Below, one piece after another: positions 44,601 to 55,270 of a stretch of 64,000 bases of DNA. This stretch comes from Trichoderma breve (taxonomy: Eukaryota; Ascomycota; Sordariomycetes; Hypocreales; Hypocreaceae), in NCBI RefSeq assembly GCF_028502605.1, contig NC_079235.1, positions 868,001-932,000 on the forward strand, written 5' to 3'. A program made the position numbers and the translations under genes. Position 1 is the stretch's first letter. Each line of letters begins with the position of its first letter. The notes below the pieces were generated by a model. That model was not told the origin of the DNA. It saw only the letters and a list, made by a program, of their open reading frames with translations, and did not search any database.

Positions 44601-45809
44601 CTATCCCTTTTCATGTTCCAACAACACAAACTCGAGCTTCGAGAAATACCCCTCTAAAATTGCCTCTTGCAGGATCTCTATCCCATCCCAATCTTTGTGC
44701 GAACCGCAGAAGCCGAGACAGATGAGTGATTGAGGTAGCTTACTAACTAGATCTTCCACATCTTCTGGGAATATAGGGACATCTTCGTCCTCGTCATCCG
44801 TCCCAAAGTCAGTCGTACGCACCCACAGCGTCTCTAATCCGTCAAAGTCGTGGAAATTGCCCAAGTGGAAATCTTCCAGGTTCACAAGTTGGTCCAAGTA
44901 TGAGGGGGAATTTTGGCCAAATACGAGATTCAAATTCTTCAGTGTTTTCCTCCGCGAGTGTAGTATGCGCTGCGCCTGTCCAGACGTAACTGTTTGCTGC
45001 TCGAAGTCTAAGATATAATTTTCATCATAAGGCCTTAAATAGTACTCAAAATGTTCCAGCTCTGGACAGGAGTCGATAATCGTTTTCAGGCATGTCGAAG
45101 TGATCATACTGTTTTTGAAAATAAGAGTGCGGAGCCTAGCAAGAGGAATACTTTTCGAAATGCCCCCACACTCATATGCCGTCAAGCTCTCAACGCATGG
45201 CATCATGGTTAGAAGGCCGCCTAGAAGACCAAGGTCAAAAATATCCCCAGGAATCAACGTCAGATCGCGAATGGACTCCATGGTAATGTGTTTGTTGCGA
45301 GAATCTGTTAGGCAGGTGGTTTCTTCCCAGAGCGGCACCACGATAGACAATCTCTTTGTGTTTGGAAGATGAGTGAGTATCAATTTCAAGAGCCGCTGGT
45401 CACACTCGCCTCCATGCCTCTTAATCTCTCGATCCCACTTCCGAACCCATTTATCACTTTCGTTGATGTCAAGGCGTCGTGCTTCCGCTTTCAACATATT
45501 GAGATCCTCGTCCAAAGCGTCACGCGGCTCAGCCTCGTCGTAAAAAAAGGAGCGTACTTGGGCAGCTAAGTCTGGCCGCGCAATGATAGTACGCAGAAAG
45601 AAGAGATTATCACCGGGCCAAATACGATGATATAATATTGGTTCTGCGATGTCACGCAACCGCCGACATGTCTGCACGAGAGACCATAGATACGTGTTGA
45701 AAGATTTGTCATCTGGGCTTTGCGGAGCGCAAGAACAGTGGTAACACAGCAGTTCGCAGATCATCAGGAGAATTTCGTCTGGCAGCGTGATCAGGCTGGC
45801 CGGCGGCAT
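44601..45809 (-). CDS. F-box-like protein, copy 2, probably truncated by an in-frame TAG (402 aa)
   Basis: Single-exon frame. The start is placed at 45809 (MPPASLITLPDEILLMICELL), where the F-box-like sequence begins; an upstream in-frame ATG at 45980 would add 57 residues without family features. After the F-box come LVQTCRRLRDIAEPILYHRI and leucine-rich-like segments to a stop at 44603-44601. The reading frame after that TAG stays open for 50 more codons to a TAA at 44450-44448, with coding-like content (FEYARELLADVDV, an acidic EEEEEDWEDEGE end), and corresponds to the C-terminal part of copy 1. So the gene is either newly truncated or read through. Presumed SCF adaptor. Confidence 0.75.
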   Translation of the reverse strand: MPPASLITLPDEILLMICELLCYHCSCAPQSPDDKSFNTYLWSLVQTCRRLRDIAEPILYHRIWPGDNLFFLRTIIARPDLAAQVRSFFYDEAEPRDALDEDLNMLKAEARRLDINESDKWVRKWDREIKRHGGECDQRLLKLILTHLPNTKRLSIVVPLWEETTCLTDSRNKHITMESIRDLTLIPGDIFDLGLLGGLLTMMPCVESLTAYECGGISKSIPLARLRTLIFKNSMITSTCLKTIIDSCPELEHFEYYLRPYDENYILDFEQQTVTSGQAQRILHSRRKTLKNLNLVFGQNSPSYLDQLVNLEDFHLGNFHDFDGLETLWVRTTDFGTDDEDEDVPIFPEDVEDLVSKLPQSLICLGFCGSHKDWDGIEILQEAILEGYFSKLEFVLLEHEKG

Positions 45810-46273
45810 GATGAAAATATGGCAGCAAGACGAACAAAGGCTTTTTGATTCGAAATACCCGAACTGAGAGAAGGATTTAATAGAAAATGAGATTGTAAAA
45901 TGGCCGATCGTTCGTTTGTGGGCGATGCCAATGGAGTTGCAGGAGGGAAAGCTGGTTGGCACCTGCCAAGTTTCTAGCACTCCCCCTTTACTCTTTTATT
46001 TCAGTGGGAAATGCATGCTACAAGCACTTTTAGTGACAGCTATTTGATATGGAAACATTCAGTGCAATCACATATTGAGGCCATGACCGAAGCCTGGAGA
46101 CGACTTGGAATCCAAAAGGCATACTCTGCAGACAGCAAGACCGCCAGAGACGAGCAATCAATCGTAATTCTACTTGCGATAATAGCAAACATCAGTATGT
46201 ATGTACTAATCTGTATTCATTAATCTGCATATCCTATCCTTATGCAGCTTCCATAACCCTTCAACACAACCCC
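45810..46273. other. Upstream flank of F-box copy 2
   Basis: Includes the right edge of the duplication near 46018-46060 and the 3' flank of the MAK11 gene. No gene supported. Confidence 0.45.
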
Positions 46274-47797
46274 CTACTCATCCTCCTCCTCGCTATCACT
46301 CTCGGCCTCTTCCTCCTCAACCTCCTCCTCACTATCCTCCGCCCCCTCGGGCCTCTCCACCATCAAAAACGCCGCCAAGCACGTAACCCGATTATGCGTG
46401 ACATACGTCCCCCTCAGCTCTCCCGCCGGCTTCTCAATCTTGGCATCCTTCTTCCTCGCCGCCTCCAGCAGCTCCTCCGCCTGCACCGTCCACACCCTAA
46501 TCTTGCCGTCGCTGCTCGCCCCAACCACGTAAAACGTCCCCGGGTTGCCCGTGCTCGGTATGGCGACAAAGTCCTTGATTCTGCCTGAAACGCCTTCTCC
46601 TCCTACGTAGCCGACGAACTTGGCCACGGGGAAAGCTCCTTCGGATGCCTTCTTGTCGTCCTTGTCCGAAGGCTCGGGTTTTGAGAGGTCGTCTGCCTTT
46701 GTCGAGAAGAATGCAACACGGCCATCCTCCGTCGAGACAGCTAGCAGCGCATCTCCCGTCTCCTCATCGATGGTAACGTAGGTAAAATGGTGTATCTTGA
46801 CTCTGGTCGTCGGCATGACCCGGCACTTTGGCACACTGTCCATTCCGAAAACAATGATATCCCGGTCGAATCCCACTGCAAACTCGTCCGCTCCGTCTGC
46901 TGTTCCCCAAGTCACTTTTCGTGCCTCGCCACTGGCATGTTTGCTCTCTCCGACCTCTCTCAGCATCTCCTTGCTAAAGCTCAGCACGCCCGCCTTCTTT
47001 CCGGTGACGAGATTCCACAATCGCATACATCTCTCTCCCTTGCCAACGCTAATCATCAGCTTCATGCTCGGATGGATCGCAAAGTCGTTGACTCCGGAAG
47101 GTGTACCGCCGAAAGGCGCTGTATCACCGGTTGGTCGGCCATGAGCCTTTGGCTTCGGTGTCTTGATATTGCTCAACATGGACCAGTCTCGTGTACGTGT
47201 CACAGCAATTGTCGAATCGTCACTCGCCGAAAGAAGCTTCGACCTCGTAGGAAACCTCAGCGCCGTAATTGTCGAGTCGTGGTGCAGCAACGTTCCTAGC
47301 TCTCTGTTCTTGGGGTTCTCCAGGATCGGTCTCGGAGCCACGCTGGCCAATGCATCGCGGTTCTTCTTGCTCGGGGGATGCGCCGACAAATTGTAAACGT
47401 GAACTCGCTCGTCCGTGGCGCCAGAGGCCAAAAGGACCTTTTGCGTCTGACCCGGAACCGGGGGTGAGATGGGAGACACGGCAACGCATCGAATGGCGGA
47501 TGCGTGCGCATTGAAGAGGAACGTATCGGCGAACTCGGCGTCTCCCTTGGCGCCAATTGTGGCCGTCAGTCCATGGAGAACTCGGTCGTAGGATCCGGCG
47601 ACGATCTGAATGGTTTCCTCCACAAACTTGTTGCTGCTTGTCGTTGGCTTCGCCTTTTTCTCTGTCTTTGTTTCAACAGCCTTTGTGTTGCTCTTGGTGG
47701 GTTTTGTCTTTTCTTCGACAGTTTTTGACTTTTTGGTGGATACAGGCTCTGGAACGGGTTCGCTGGCAGCAGCGGCTTGTCTCTTTCTTTTCGCCAT
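46274..47797 (-). CDS. MAK11: WD-repeat ribosome-biogenesis protein MAK11 / PAK1IP1-like (507 aa)
   Basis: Nucleolar factor for 60S subunit assembly (yeast Mak11, human PAK1IP1), which helps load Rlp24 onto pre-60S particles. Single exon. The first ~55 residues are Lys/Thr-rich and nuclear-localisation-like. WD blades are visible at IVAGSYDRVLHGL, FNAHASAIRCVAV, LLHHDSTITALRFP, SASDDSTIAV, AIHPSMKLMISVGKGERCMRLWNLVTGKKA and VVGASSDGKIRVW. The C-terminus is strongly acidic (EEEVEEEEAESDSEEEDE). The GERCMRLWNLVTGK blade is the strongest family marker. Confidence 0.88.
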   Translation of the reverse strand: MAKRKRQAAAASEPVPEPVSTKKSKTVEEKTKPTKSNTKAVETKTEKKAKPTTSSNKFVEETIQIVAGSYDRVLHGLTATIGAKGDAEFADTFLFNAHASAIRCVAVSPISPPVPGQTQKVLLASGATDERVHVYNLSAHPPSKKNRDALASVAPRPILENPKNRELGTLLHHDSTITALRFPTRSKLLSASDDSTIAVTRTRDWSMLSNIKTPKPKAHGRPTGDTAPFGGTPSGVNDFAIHPSMKLMISVGKGERCMRLWNLVTGKKAGVLSFSKEMLREVGESKHASGEARKVTWGTADGADEFAVGFDRDIIVFGMDSVPKCRVMPTTRVKIHHFTYVTIDEETGDALLAVSTEDGRVAFFSTKADDLSKPEPSDKDDKKASEGAFPVAKFVGYVGGEGVSGRIKDFVAIPSTGNPGTFYVVGASSDGKIRVWTVQAEELLEAARKKDAKIEKPAGELRGTYVTHNRVTCLAAFLMVERPEGAEDSEEEVEEEEAESDSEEEDE

Positions 47798-48378
47798 CTT
47801 GTGTTGTTGTATTTCGATGTTTTGTGTTGTACGACGTACGAAAGATCAATCCAAGATCCAGATGCAGTCTCTCAATGGCAAAAAAAAATATTATGGGTAC
47901 CTTGGTTGATAAGATAAGGCGCATGGCGGGCGCTTTTAATGCATAATACTAGTTTTATGCATAATTTCCAACTCAGCAGAATCAGCTACATAAGACAACA
48001 TCAATTAGGAAGGAAAAAAAGAGAAAAAAGAAGAGAAACCCCGCAAAAAGAAAGAAAACAATTTACAAGCAGAATATACATTTCACAGCCAAAGAAGAAA
48101 AAGGAAAGAAGGGAAAATAGAGGAAGAGAAAAGAGAGTAAGATAAGAGACAAGAATCTTCACAAGTAAATCACCTACATCACAGACAAAAGAGAAAAAGA
48201 GAAAGGGGGAGATTAAATATTGTATTTCCACGACCGATAAAATGCTCCCATATATGCTTCAATATATTCTGTATCTGCTTCGTAATATTTCGAACCGATG
48301 CTTTTTGCCGAACAAGGGTGAAATGTTGGTCAATAATAATAAAAAAAGTTATAAAAAAATAAAACAAAAAAATCTCTA
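47798..48378. other. Intergenic region
   Basis: Promoter of MAK11 and 3' flank of the kinase gene. From 48005 to 48150 it is a purine-rich (GA/AAG) stretch on the plus strand, then A/T-rich. No gene supported. Confidence 0.5.
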
Positions 48379-51300
48379 TCATCGCGTCCCATCCCTCTCC
48401 CGCCCACCCTCTCGGCTCAACTCTATAGTGCTCAGACTGGGGAAACGCTTCGTAAAATCCTCAATGTAGTCCTCCCTGTCCCGCGAAGTCATCTCCAGCA
48501 TCGGCTGCCCGGGGAGGTCGATTGCTATCAAACGCTCAAATGTGGGGTCATCCCTCTCTTTGGTTGGCGAGGAGGCTTGTCGACCTCCTCCTGTTGGTAT
48601 GTTATTCAGGTGAACAGGCTTCTTTGGGGCTGTTGGCTTGGCCTGAGTCTTGGTAGACACGCTCGCAGAAGCTGATGCCGAACCTGCAGCCTGTTTACCA
48701 TCGACCAAGGATCCGTCACTTCGTCGTGGATCTACAACGATAGGCTTTGCAGCCACCGCTGGTTTGCGTTTCACCTCGGGACGGGGCTTATCCTCTCCGG
48801 AAGCCGGCTCAGAATCCGTAAACCTTCCGTATCCATGGGCTGTCCGCGGCACGTTCGCCGGCTTTTGTTCCTCGCTCAACAGACTCTGGACCCTGTTCTG
48901 TATACTGGCAGCGCGTGCTGCTCCCATAGGCTTTGGGGCCGTGGGGGGTCGAGTCTTGGAGGGCGATCCGCTGCCTTCTGCAACCCTTTTTCGGTATTCT
49001 GCTTGCGCAGCCTCTACTCTAGCTTCCTCCTCTTCTAACTGGCGACGCTCCATATCACGACGCATCTCGGCTGTCATGTGGGCGTGTCCCTCTCCGTCTG
49101 TATCGCTCCGGTCGTCAGCTGCTTCAGAACCCTGGATGGGCGTCAAAGCACGGCGTCCCTGCTCTTTGCCGGGCGATGAAGATCTCGCTGGCTCATTATC
49201 AGATGAGGCATTGTTTTCAAACCTCTTGAATGCACCACCAAATTTGCCTGCAAGCAAGTTCTTGGAAGTCGAGACTGCCACCTCGGAACGTTGGCCTTGG
49301 CGGTCTTGATCATATTCTTGCACTTCGATGCTTCTTGAGCTACGAGAAGTCGGTTCCTTCGAGCTTGCTCCGCCGGTGTTGGCATGCGACAAGGGCAGAT
49401 GCCAAGACGAGTGTCGATTCGTAGAGGACTGTCGAGAAGAAGGCTTGGATGCGTTCTCCCTCTCGCGCAAATACTCCAGGGTGCTCGGCTCGAATGTAGA
49501 GCTAAGAGGCCGCGGCTTGCTGACAAGATCGCCAGCGGAAGATCGCATGTCTATCAGGTCTTCTGCGGAGCTGAGAATATCCAGTGACGTCCTGGACGAG
49601 GCAACAGTGCTCTGGCTCAATCGCGGCTGGACAGAGGAAGATCGAGTGTTTGCCGACGCCCAGTTTCCACCAGAGTGTCGCTTGGCGGTGTTTTGTCCCG
49701 TGAGAGCCGCCGCAGCACGGGCTACAGGCGCGCGTGGGGTTTCCACGTCGAAAGAACGTCTGCTTCTCTCCACGTCCACCGGTCGCTCCTTGTCAGGAGA
49801 TTTCTCCGTCATTGTCCCCGTGGAAACATATGAGGAGCTTGCCGTCTTGTTAGCAATGGCCTTGAGCTCAGGGTTGCTCGTAATGATAGACTGTGCTCGA
49901 CTAATTCCGGACTGCGCCGTGGATGACGGCACCAACTTTGGAAGAGGCTTGACATCCAGGGTTGGCGGTGAGATATCCGGCGGAGGGCGAGACGAGATTG
50001 GCGCGACAGAGTGTGGTCTTGGGACCGGGGTTGAAGGCGCGGGACTTCGAGAAGATGCAAATGCTGCGTCGGCCAATCGTTCAGCAACCTTTGTATTCAA
50101 ATCTTTCTGAGGACGAGGCGAAATTGGGCCAGTGTTGTCAAAGTTGAACGTCTGTTGATCAAGAAGTAAGGAGAATTCGTCGAGACGAGGGAATCTGGCT
50201 GAGAGCTCATCAGGATCTGCCCTGCGGACGGCGGCAGCGGCGGTAGCCTTGGAGTCCAAGGCAGCAAATGGATCGCCATCGGTGACTTTTCCGGGTCCAG
50301 GTGTCCGAGATGGTGAAGGAGTCGGACGCCCTCTTCTCATGGGTGTAATGTCTGGGAGGGTCTGCTGTTCGTTGACGGGTGCTGACGAGAAGACGGCGCC
50401 CACAACAGGTGCCTGGTGTGATTTCGGGTCTGTAACAGAAGGTTGGTTCAATCTGGGGTCTGCGCTCGCTCGGCCGGAGTAAATCTAAGAAGATGTTGTT
50501 AGCTTCAAGACAAGTATTGTGGCGATGGCTGCAAAGGGACTCACATCGTGGATTGGCATTTCTCGGCCCTGCATAGCACAGGCCTCTTTTAGAACTTGGT
50601 ATATATTGGGCCTCGATTGCATGTTCTCTTTGAGCATTGAGGCTAGTTTCGGTTAGCGAATGAAGCTGTCAGGGAATTATAAGTCAGGGAATGTGCTATT
50701 CATACCAATGAGCTTCTTTAATCTGTCTGAAAAGACTGGATAGCTGGGATATCTGTAGCTTGCATTCAGGATAGCCAGCTGCCCTTGGTCTTCAAAGGGG
50801 GTTGTGTAGTAGCAGAGCTTGTATAGCAAAACACCCAATGCCCAGATATCCGACTTTTCGTTAATCGGTTGTTTTCGATAAACGTCGACCATTTCGGGAC
50901 TTCGATATTGTAATGTCGTGTGTTTCTGAACATCTTCGTCCATCAGGCGGCAGTCGACTACCGTCAAGGGAGCCGGTCGCGGAGGAGCAGCCGAACCAAA
51001 ATCACAGAGCTTGAACCGCTTGCTGCCCGCATGATTGGTGATTAAAACGTTTTCGACCTTGAGATCTCTATGCAACAGCGCCGGCTTGAGATAATGCATG
51101 CAGGCAACGCCCTCGGCAATGTCCGCAAAGATGTTGATGATTTCGGGCTCGGTCAGGCGGTGTTGCAGGCGGGTGTTCATAAAGTCAATCAGACCGCCGC
51201 CATCGCAAAACTCCATGAGCAGAAAGACTTCGTAGCCGCCGCCTTTGAGCTCCGACGCGTGGGAGTCAATGTATGTGACAATGGCCTGATGCCCCTTTAG

Positions 51301-51606
51301 ACGCTTCATCGTCTCGACTTCGGTTCGCATGCCCCGCAGAGCCTCCTTATCGGGCACGGCAACTCGCTTCAGGACCGCCAGGTCGGTGCCGTCGACGGCC
51401 TTGGGCAGCTTGACGAGGTAGACATGGGCAAAGCCGCCCTCGGACAGGTATTTCTGGATCTGGACGCGATGGTTGCCGACCTGGATCTTGGTCCCTGGGG
51501 CAAAGGTGCCGGCCGGGGGCACGTTTGCCGGCGGAGCGCCCGAGGCTGGATATCCAGCGTGAGGATGATGAGCCTGCGGGGCCATTCGGTGGCCGTACGA
51601 AGCCAT
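48379..51606 (-). CDS. Ark/Prk-family (NAK) serine/threonine kinase of endocytosis (1034 aa)
   Basis: Relative of yeast Ark1/Prk1/Akl1 and animal AAK1/GAK, which phosphorylate endocytic coat and actin regulators. Exons: 51606-50706, 50642-50545, 50484-48379 (3105 nt). Kinase domain, residues ~40-330: glycine loop YLSEGGFAHVYLV, Lys in LAVLKRVAV, catalytic HRDLKVENVLI, DFGSA, an APE-like PEMVDVY, and SDIWALGVLLYKLCYYTTPFE. The NAK subgroup marker is the YRSPEMVDVYRKQPINEKSDIW block. The rest is a long Ser/Pro-rich disordered tail with RPPTAPKP-like proline motifs and basic/acidic patches, expected for SH3 binding. The second intron falls between MPIHD and IYSGRAS. Confidence 0.92.
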
Positions 51607-53717
51607 GGTGGTCGAGACGGTCTCACGAGAGAGTGTCGATGGTGTAGCAAAAGGCCAGCCTCGTTGGGTGCAGGAGAAAAGGGCCCAAGCTGGTGACGTA
51701 CTGGAACTGGGCTAGCCAAGGGCGGAGGGGCGCGCTGGAGATGGTGATGCTGATACCGCCAGATGCGAGTGAGCGATCAAGACATTGGCAAGCGAAAAAC
51801 ACGGGGGGCCAGGCGTGGTTTTCGGCTGGTCGTTGCCTAGTGATGACGGTAGATATACAGGCCGCGAGATTTCCCTTTTTTTTCCCTTTATATTTTCTCA
51901 AAAAGGACACTCGGCCCTTGGGATTGAAGACTGCCTAGAATCGCCAGCCTCGTAGTGCTCTGTAGTAGCGGCCAAGAAACCCCCTGGATGCGATCGGGAT
52001 ATCGTCGGCTAATAATCGCTCCCCGGATGTCATTGGGCCCCGGCATTTGGTTGGCCGGCTGGAGAGAATCGCTGGAGATGGAGCGTCAGGCATCATCTCT
52101 GCTGAAGCTCACCAAACCCAAAAGACCCAGCGGCCATGTGATTGGGTTGGGAACATCAGTTCAGCATTGCCAAGATGAAATTTCGTTTGTTGTTTGGCAT
52201 TGATTCGATCGGTCACCGCCCAACAGCCAAGCGGCAAAAAGGGCAGCGTCCGTCTACTCATACTAACATGCCCGCGTGATCTGGGTCCTTTGACAGCTAC
52301 AATCTAGAGATCAGGTCACGATGGCGATCTAGCTAGGTGCGGCTTTTTTTATGGGCTAGATCCGGCGCATCGGTTATGGGGTAGATAGAACTGGGATTTT
52401 GAGGTTAAGTAGAGAGGGGTGTGCTGGGCTTTTAAGCATGAAAGTAGTCGTGAACGAGTTTATTGACAGTGGTTCGACAATCTACAGAAATCGATGATGC
52501 GTGTCGTGTCCCACTTGGGAGCGAGGATGTTAGTCGACGAGCCTAAACGCTTTGACATGTGTGTTGAATGGGGTTGGAGCTTGGAGCTGTGTTTGAGCAA
52601 GACACGAGTTGTGTGAGAGACTAGGTGGATTTAATGGCCTGAAATCATCTACTGCAGATCAATGCTTGCGTTACAATCACCAAATTATTGATGAAACTTG
52701 AAGGCTACCATATAGAGAAGCTCGATGAGTCCCCGTTTAATTGGCGGTGTCGCATATTTACAGATCGGGCGTCATAATATCAATGCGATTTTCAGGGACC
52801 ACCATCAATTACGCAGGGTCTGAGTGATGTCCACCGCAAGGGACCAGCCATGTGCTCCCCAGAATATGTCGTTGTATTTTATTTCCTCCAAGAGTCCAAT
52901 CACTGGAGATGCGACGTCCGATCTTCGTTCTACCAGGCGCGGCTTCTATTTTTACTGGCAAATTCGCCTCTCTGACGTACGTACACACCCGCCAATCTCC
53001 TTGCCATTCCTTTTTTCCTTCATTTTCCGAGTACAGTAGGGTTACAGTACGTAGGTAGGAATCCAAACGGCAATGTTCTGGATCCCGCACGACAGCGGCA
53101 CGGCTTCAGGCACCACAATGCCGAGAAGCCGTGAACAGCCACGATTTCAATGGGGCCCCGCCTGAGCTGTAGCTGTGTCCCCTCGATTTAGGAAAATGAA
53201 CGGGCCAGGGATTTTGTTTCCCTCTTGTGATGTAACGCAAGTTCGTCATGCCGGAGAGAAGATACAAGCGCCGGTGTACCACTGCTTCATGCGGATTCAG
53301 CCAGCCTTCTCCCAAACTAGCTTCATTATTCTACCTTACGAGTATTTTTTCTTTTTATCTTTTTTTCTTTAGTGTATTGTTTATTTTACTCCTTACTTGT
53401 CCTCTTTTGACACACCTACTTCTTTGCTTATACCCCTTGTGGGAGTGCGTATGCGTGTGGCTGTTGCTAGCATCAGATCTTTATTCCTGTGACCTTGAGA
53501 CGTGGCTGTAATAGCGTCTGCAATTGGACACGGACACGTCCGTGGGAACAAGACCCGGTACACGCGTTTGAGTATCTCTGAGCTGGGTAAGAATTCCGAG
53601 GGGTTGGTGTTTACGCTTGAAGTACTACTCGTATTCATCTCCTGTATACAAGTATACTACTATACATGTAAGGTATGAGAATCAACGGACTCGGGTTCTC
53701 ACGGACAATCTCCGTGG

Positions 53718-53736
53718 ACGTACGTACGTACGTACG
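53718..53736. repeat. (ACGT)n microsatellite, self-complementary
   Basis: Just under five ACGT units (acgtacgt...acg) in a row. The repeat is its own reverse complement. Confidence 0.8.
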
Positions 53737-54385
53737 CACTCCTGCATCGCCTCACGATATCATCTCCATCAGTGACGGGAGGCCGCAAAAGAAACAAGCA
53801 TCAATGGGAAAAGAAAAAAAAACACCCAATGCCAACACACTTGCAACTCACCCAAAACACCCACTAAGCCCCATCGCGACAATCCCAAAGCCCTCGTCCA
53901 CCAATGAGCAAATCCCATGCTAAGCACCGCTCGGCTCATTCGTGCCGTGCAAACCGCCCGCCCATGTCGTTTCGTGTCCCAGAAATCCAGAAAAAGCTGG
54001 CCAGCGGTTCCACCCCGAGTTCCATAGCCAGTCAATCAATATCAATCCAGTTAATCAATATCAATCCGGTTCCCCCGGACTAGGCGGGATGTGGTAGTAT
54101 CAACGCATGAAGGATACCTGTTATAGCGCCAGTGCGAGACACCAAACCCCCAAAAAGCGAGCAGCCGAACATGCCATTCCTGCTTGGCTTGGTTTCTTCG
54201 ATGGGCGGTAAACGGGATCGTCCTGATGGGCTAGTGTCTGTAGCAATAAGCTGATGCTGCGCCCCTGGTGTGTGACTGATGCGTTTGCGTCGCTCGTTCG
54301 TTGTTATCGAAGGCCAAACAGCTCCCTCCCACGATAAGTTGATCTGACTTAAAAAGAGTCCCGGTCCTCCACCCCATCTACCTAG

Positions 54386-54424
54386 CTTTCCCCCCTTCTC
54401 TTTTCCCTCCCATTCTTACTTCTG
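54386..54424 (+). promoter_or_regulatory. Pyrimidine-rich core promoter of the CYSTM gene
   Basis: A run of almost only C and T about 80-115 bp before the start codon. Such CT-rich blocks precede transcription starts of strongly expressed filamentous-fungal genes; a role here is inferred from position. Confidence 0.4.
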
Positions 54425-54501
54425 CTCGTATACGATAATAAATCACTTTCGCTACTTTTTTATAAACGGTTAACGCCTTTCTTTTTACCACAATCAACAA
54501 A

Positions 54502-54969
54502 ATGTCTTCTCCTCAGCCCCAGATGGTCGCCCAGCAGATGACTGCCGAGGCCCCTGCCCGAGTCAGCTCCGAGCAGCCGGTATGTGCCAACCGGATGCGC
54601 CTGTTGTCTTCCAAGATTCAGCATGATTGTTAGAACTGAAGACATGAATAAATTCTATACGCAATTCAGATATAGAAGAAAAGCAATATGTGACATCATT
54701 GTCTTGCTAACACTATTTCGTTCACAGCGTCCCATCCAACCCATGGCCATGGAGTCCACCGCTAGCATGCGTGGTGGCGAGGGCGAGAAGGGTGTAAGTG
54801 CCACTACTACTATTTATATCCCAATAAGCAAGCCACATCAACGATCCGATTTATTGATTTCTGACATCTTTTTGCTCCTATATAGGCCATCTGCTGCGGT
54901 ATCTGCGCCGGTCTTGCCTGCTTCGAGTGCTGCGAGTGCACTGAGGACTGCTGCGAATGCTGCTGCTAA
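54502..54969 (+). CDS. Small cysteine-rich membrane-associated protein, CYSTM type (75 aa)
   Basis: Three exons: 54502-54579, 54728-54793, 54886-54969 (228 nt), each a whole number of codons. The first 48 residues are polar (Gln/Pro/Met/Ser-rich), then comes a C-terminal Cys-rich module: AICCGICAGLACFECCEC followed by TEDCCECCC. This is the layout of the CYSTM family (PF12734): polar tail plus a short Cys-rich, possibly membrane-inserted C-terminus, linked in plants and yeast to stress and metal tolerance. The function of this protein is unknown. Introns are 148 and 92 nt, long for so short a gene. All ten cysteines lie in the last exon. Confidence 0.82.
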
Positions 54970-55270
54970 ACAGTGTTGCGCAAGGATATAATATTGAACA
55001 TGGAAATACCTTGAGGGAGGGAACGACATGTTCCCAGGAGCTTTGTTTCTTTGGCCGCGTGTTGGCCATTTAATGATATGATATCCCAGACTATTCAGTC
55101 TCGACGAATAGAGCAATACCCACAACTTTTACATATCAAGAGATTTTACATTTTCGGTTTCCACCATGTGCTCATAATGTTCATGTTACTTTTTATCTAG
55201 TCCTTTTTGGCTTCTCGTTATGGCTACTACCTGATTTTACGCAACCTTCAAGTTACATATGATATCCGTC
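54970..55270. other. Convergent 3' region, CYSTM and HeLo genes
   Basis: A 301-bp spacer between convergent genes. Nothing else seen. Confidence 0.5.

Larger units (their letters stand above)
44037..46060. repeat. Tandem duplication, unit 2 (carrier remnant to F-box copy 2)
   Basis: Second, shorter unit of the duplication described for 40617-44036. It contains the carrier remnant, the F-box copy with the in-frame TAG, and the distal flank resembling that upstream of copy 1. Confidence 0.75.
51607..54501. other. Long gene-free divergent region (2.9 kb) between kinase and CYSTM gene
   Basis: No frame with coding character. Notable content: a 19-bp ACGT microsatellite (53718-53736), A-rich patches near 53810-53825, and just before the CYSTM gene a pyrimidine-rich block (about 54386-54424) followed by a TATA-like tttttataaa near 54457. 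It probably contains a long regulatory region or an untranslated leader of the small CYSTM gene. Confidence 0.5.

Noticed and set aside
51607..54501. Stress-response elements (CCCCT/AGGGG) upstream of the CYSTM gene
   Set aside because: I counted about five on both strands, close to the number expected by chance in 2.9 kb.
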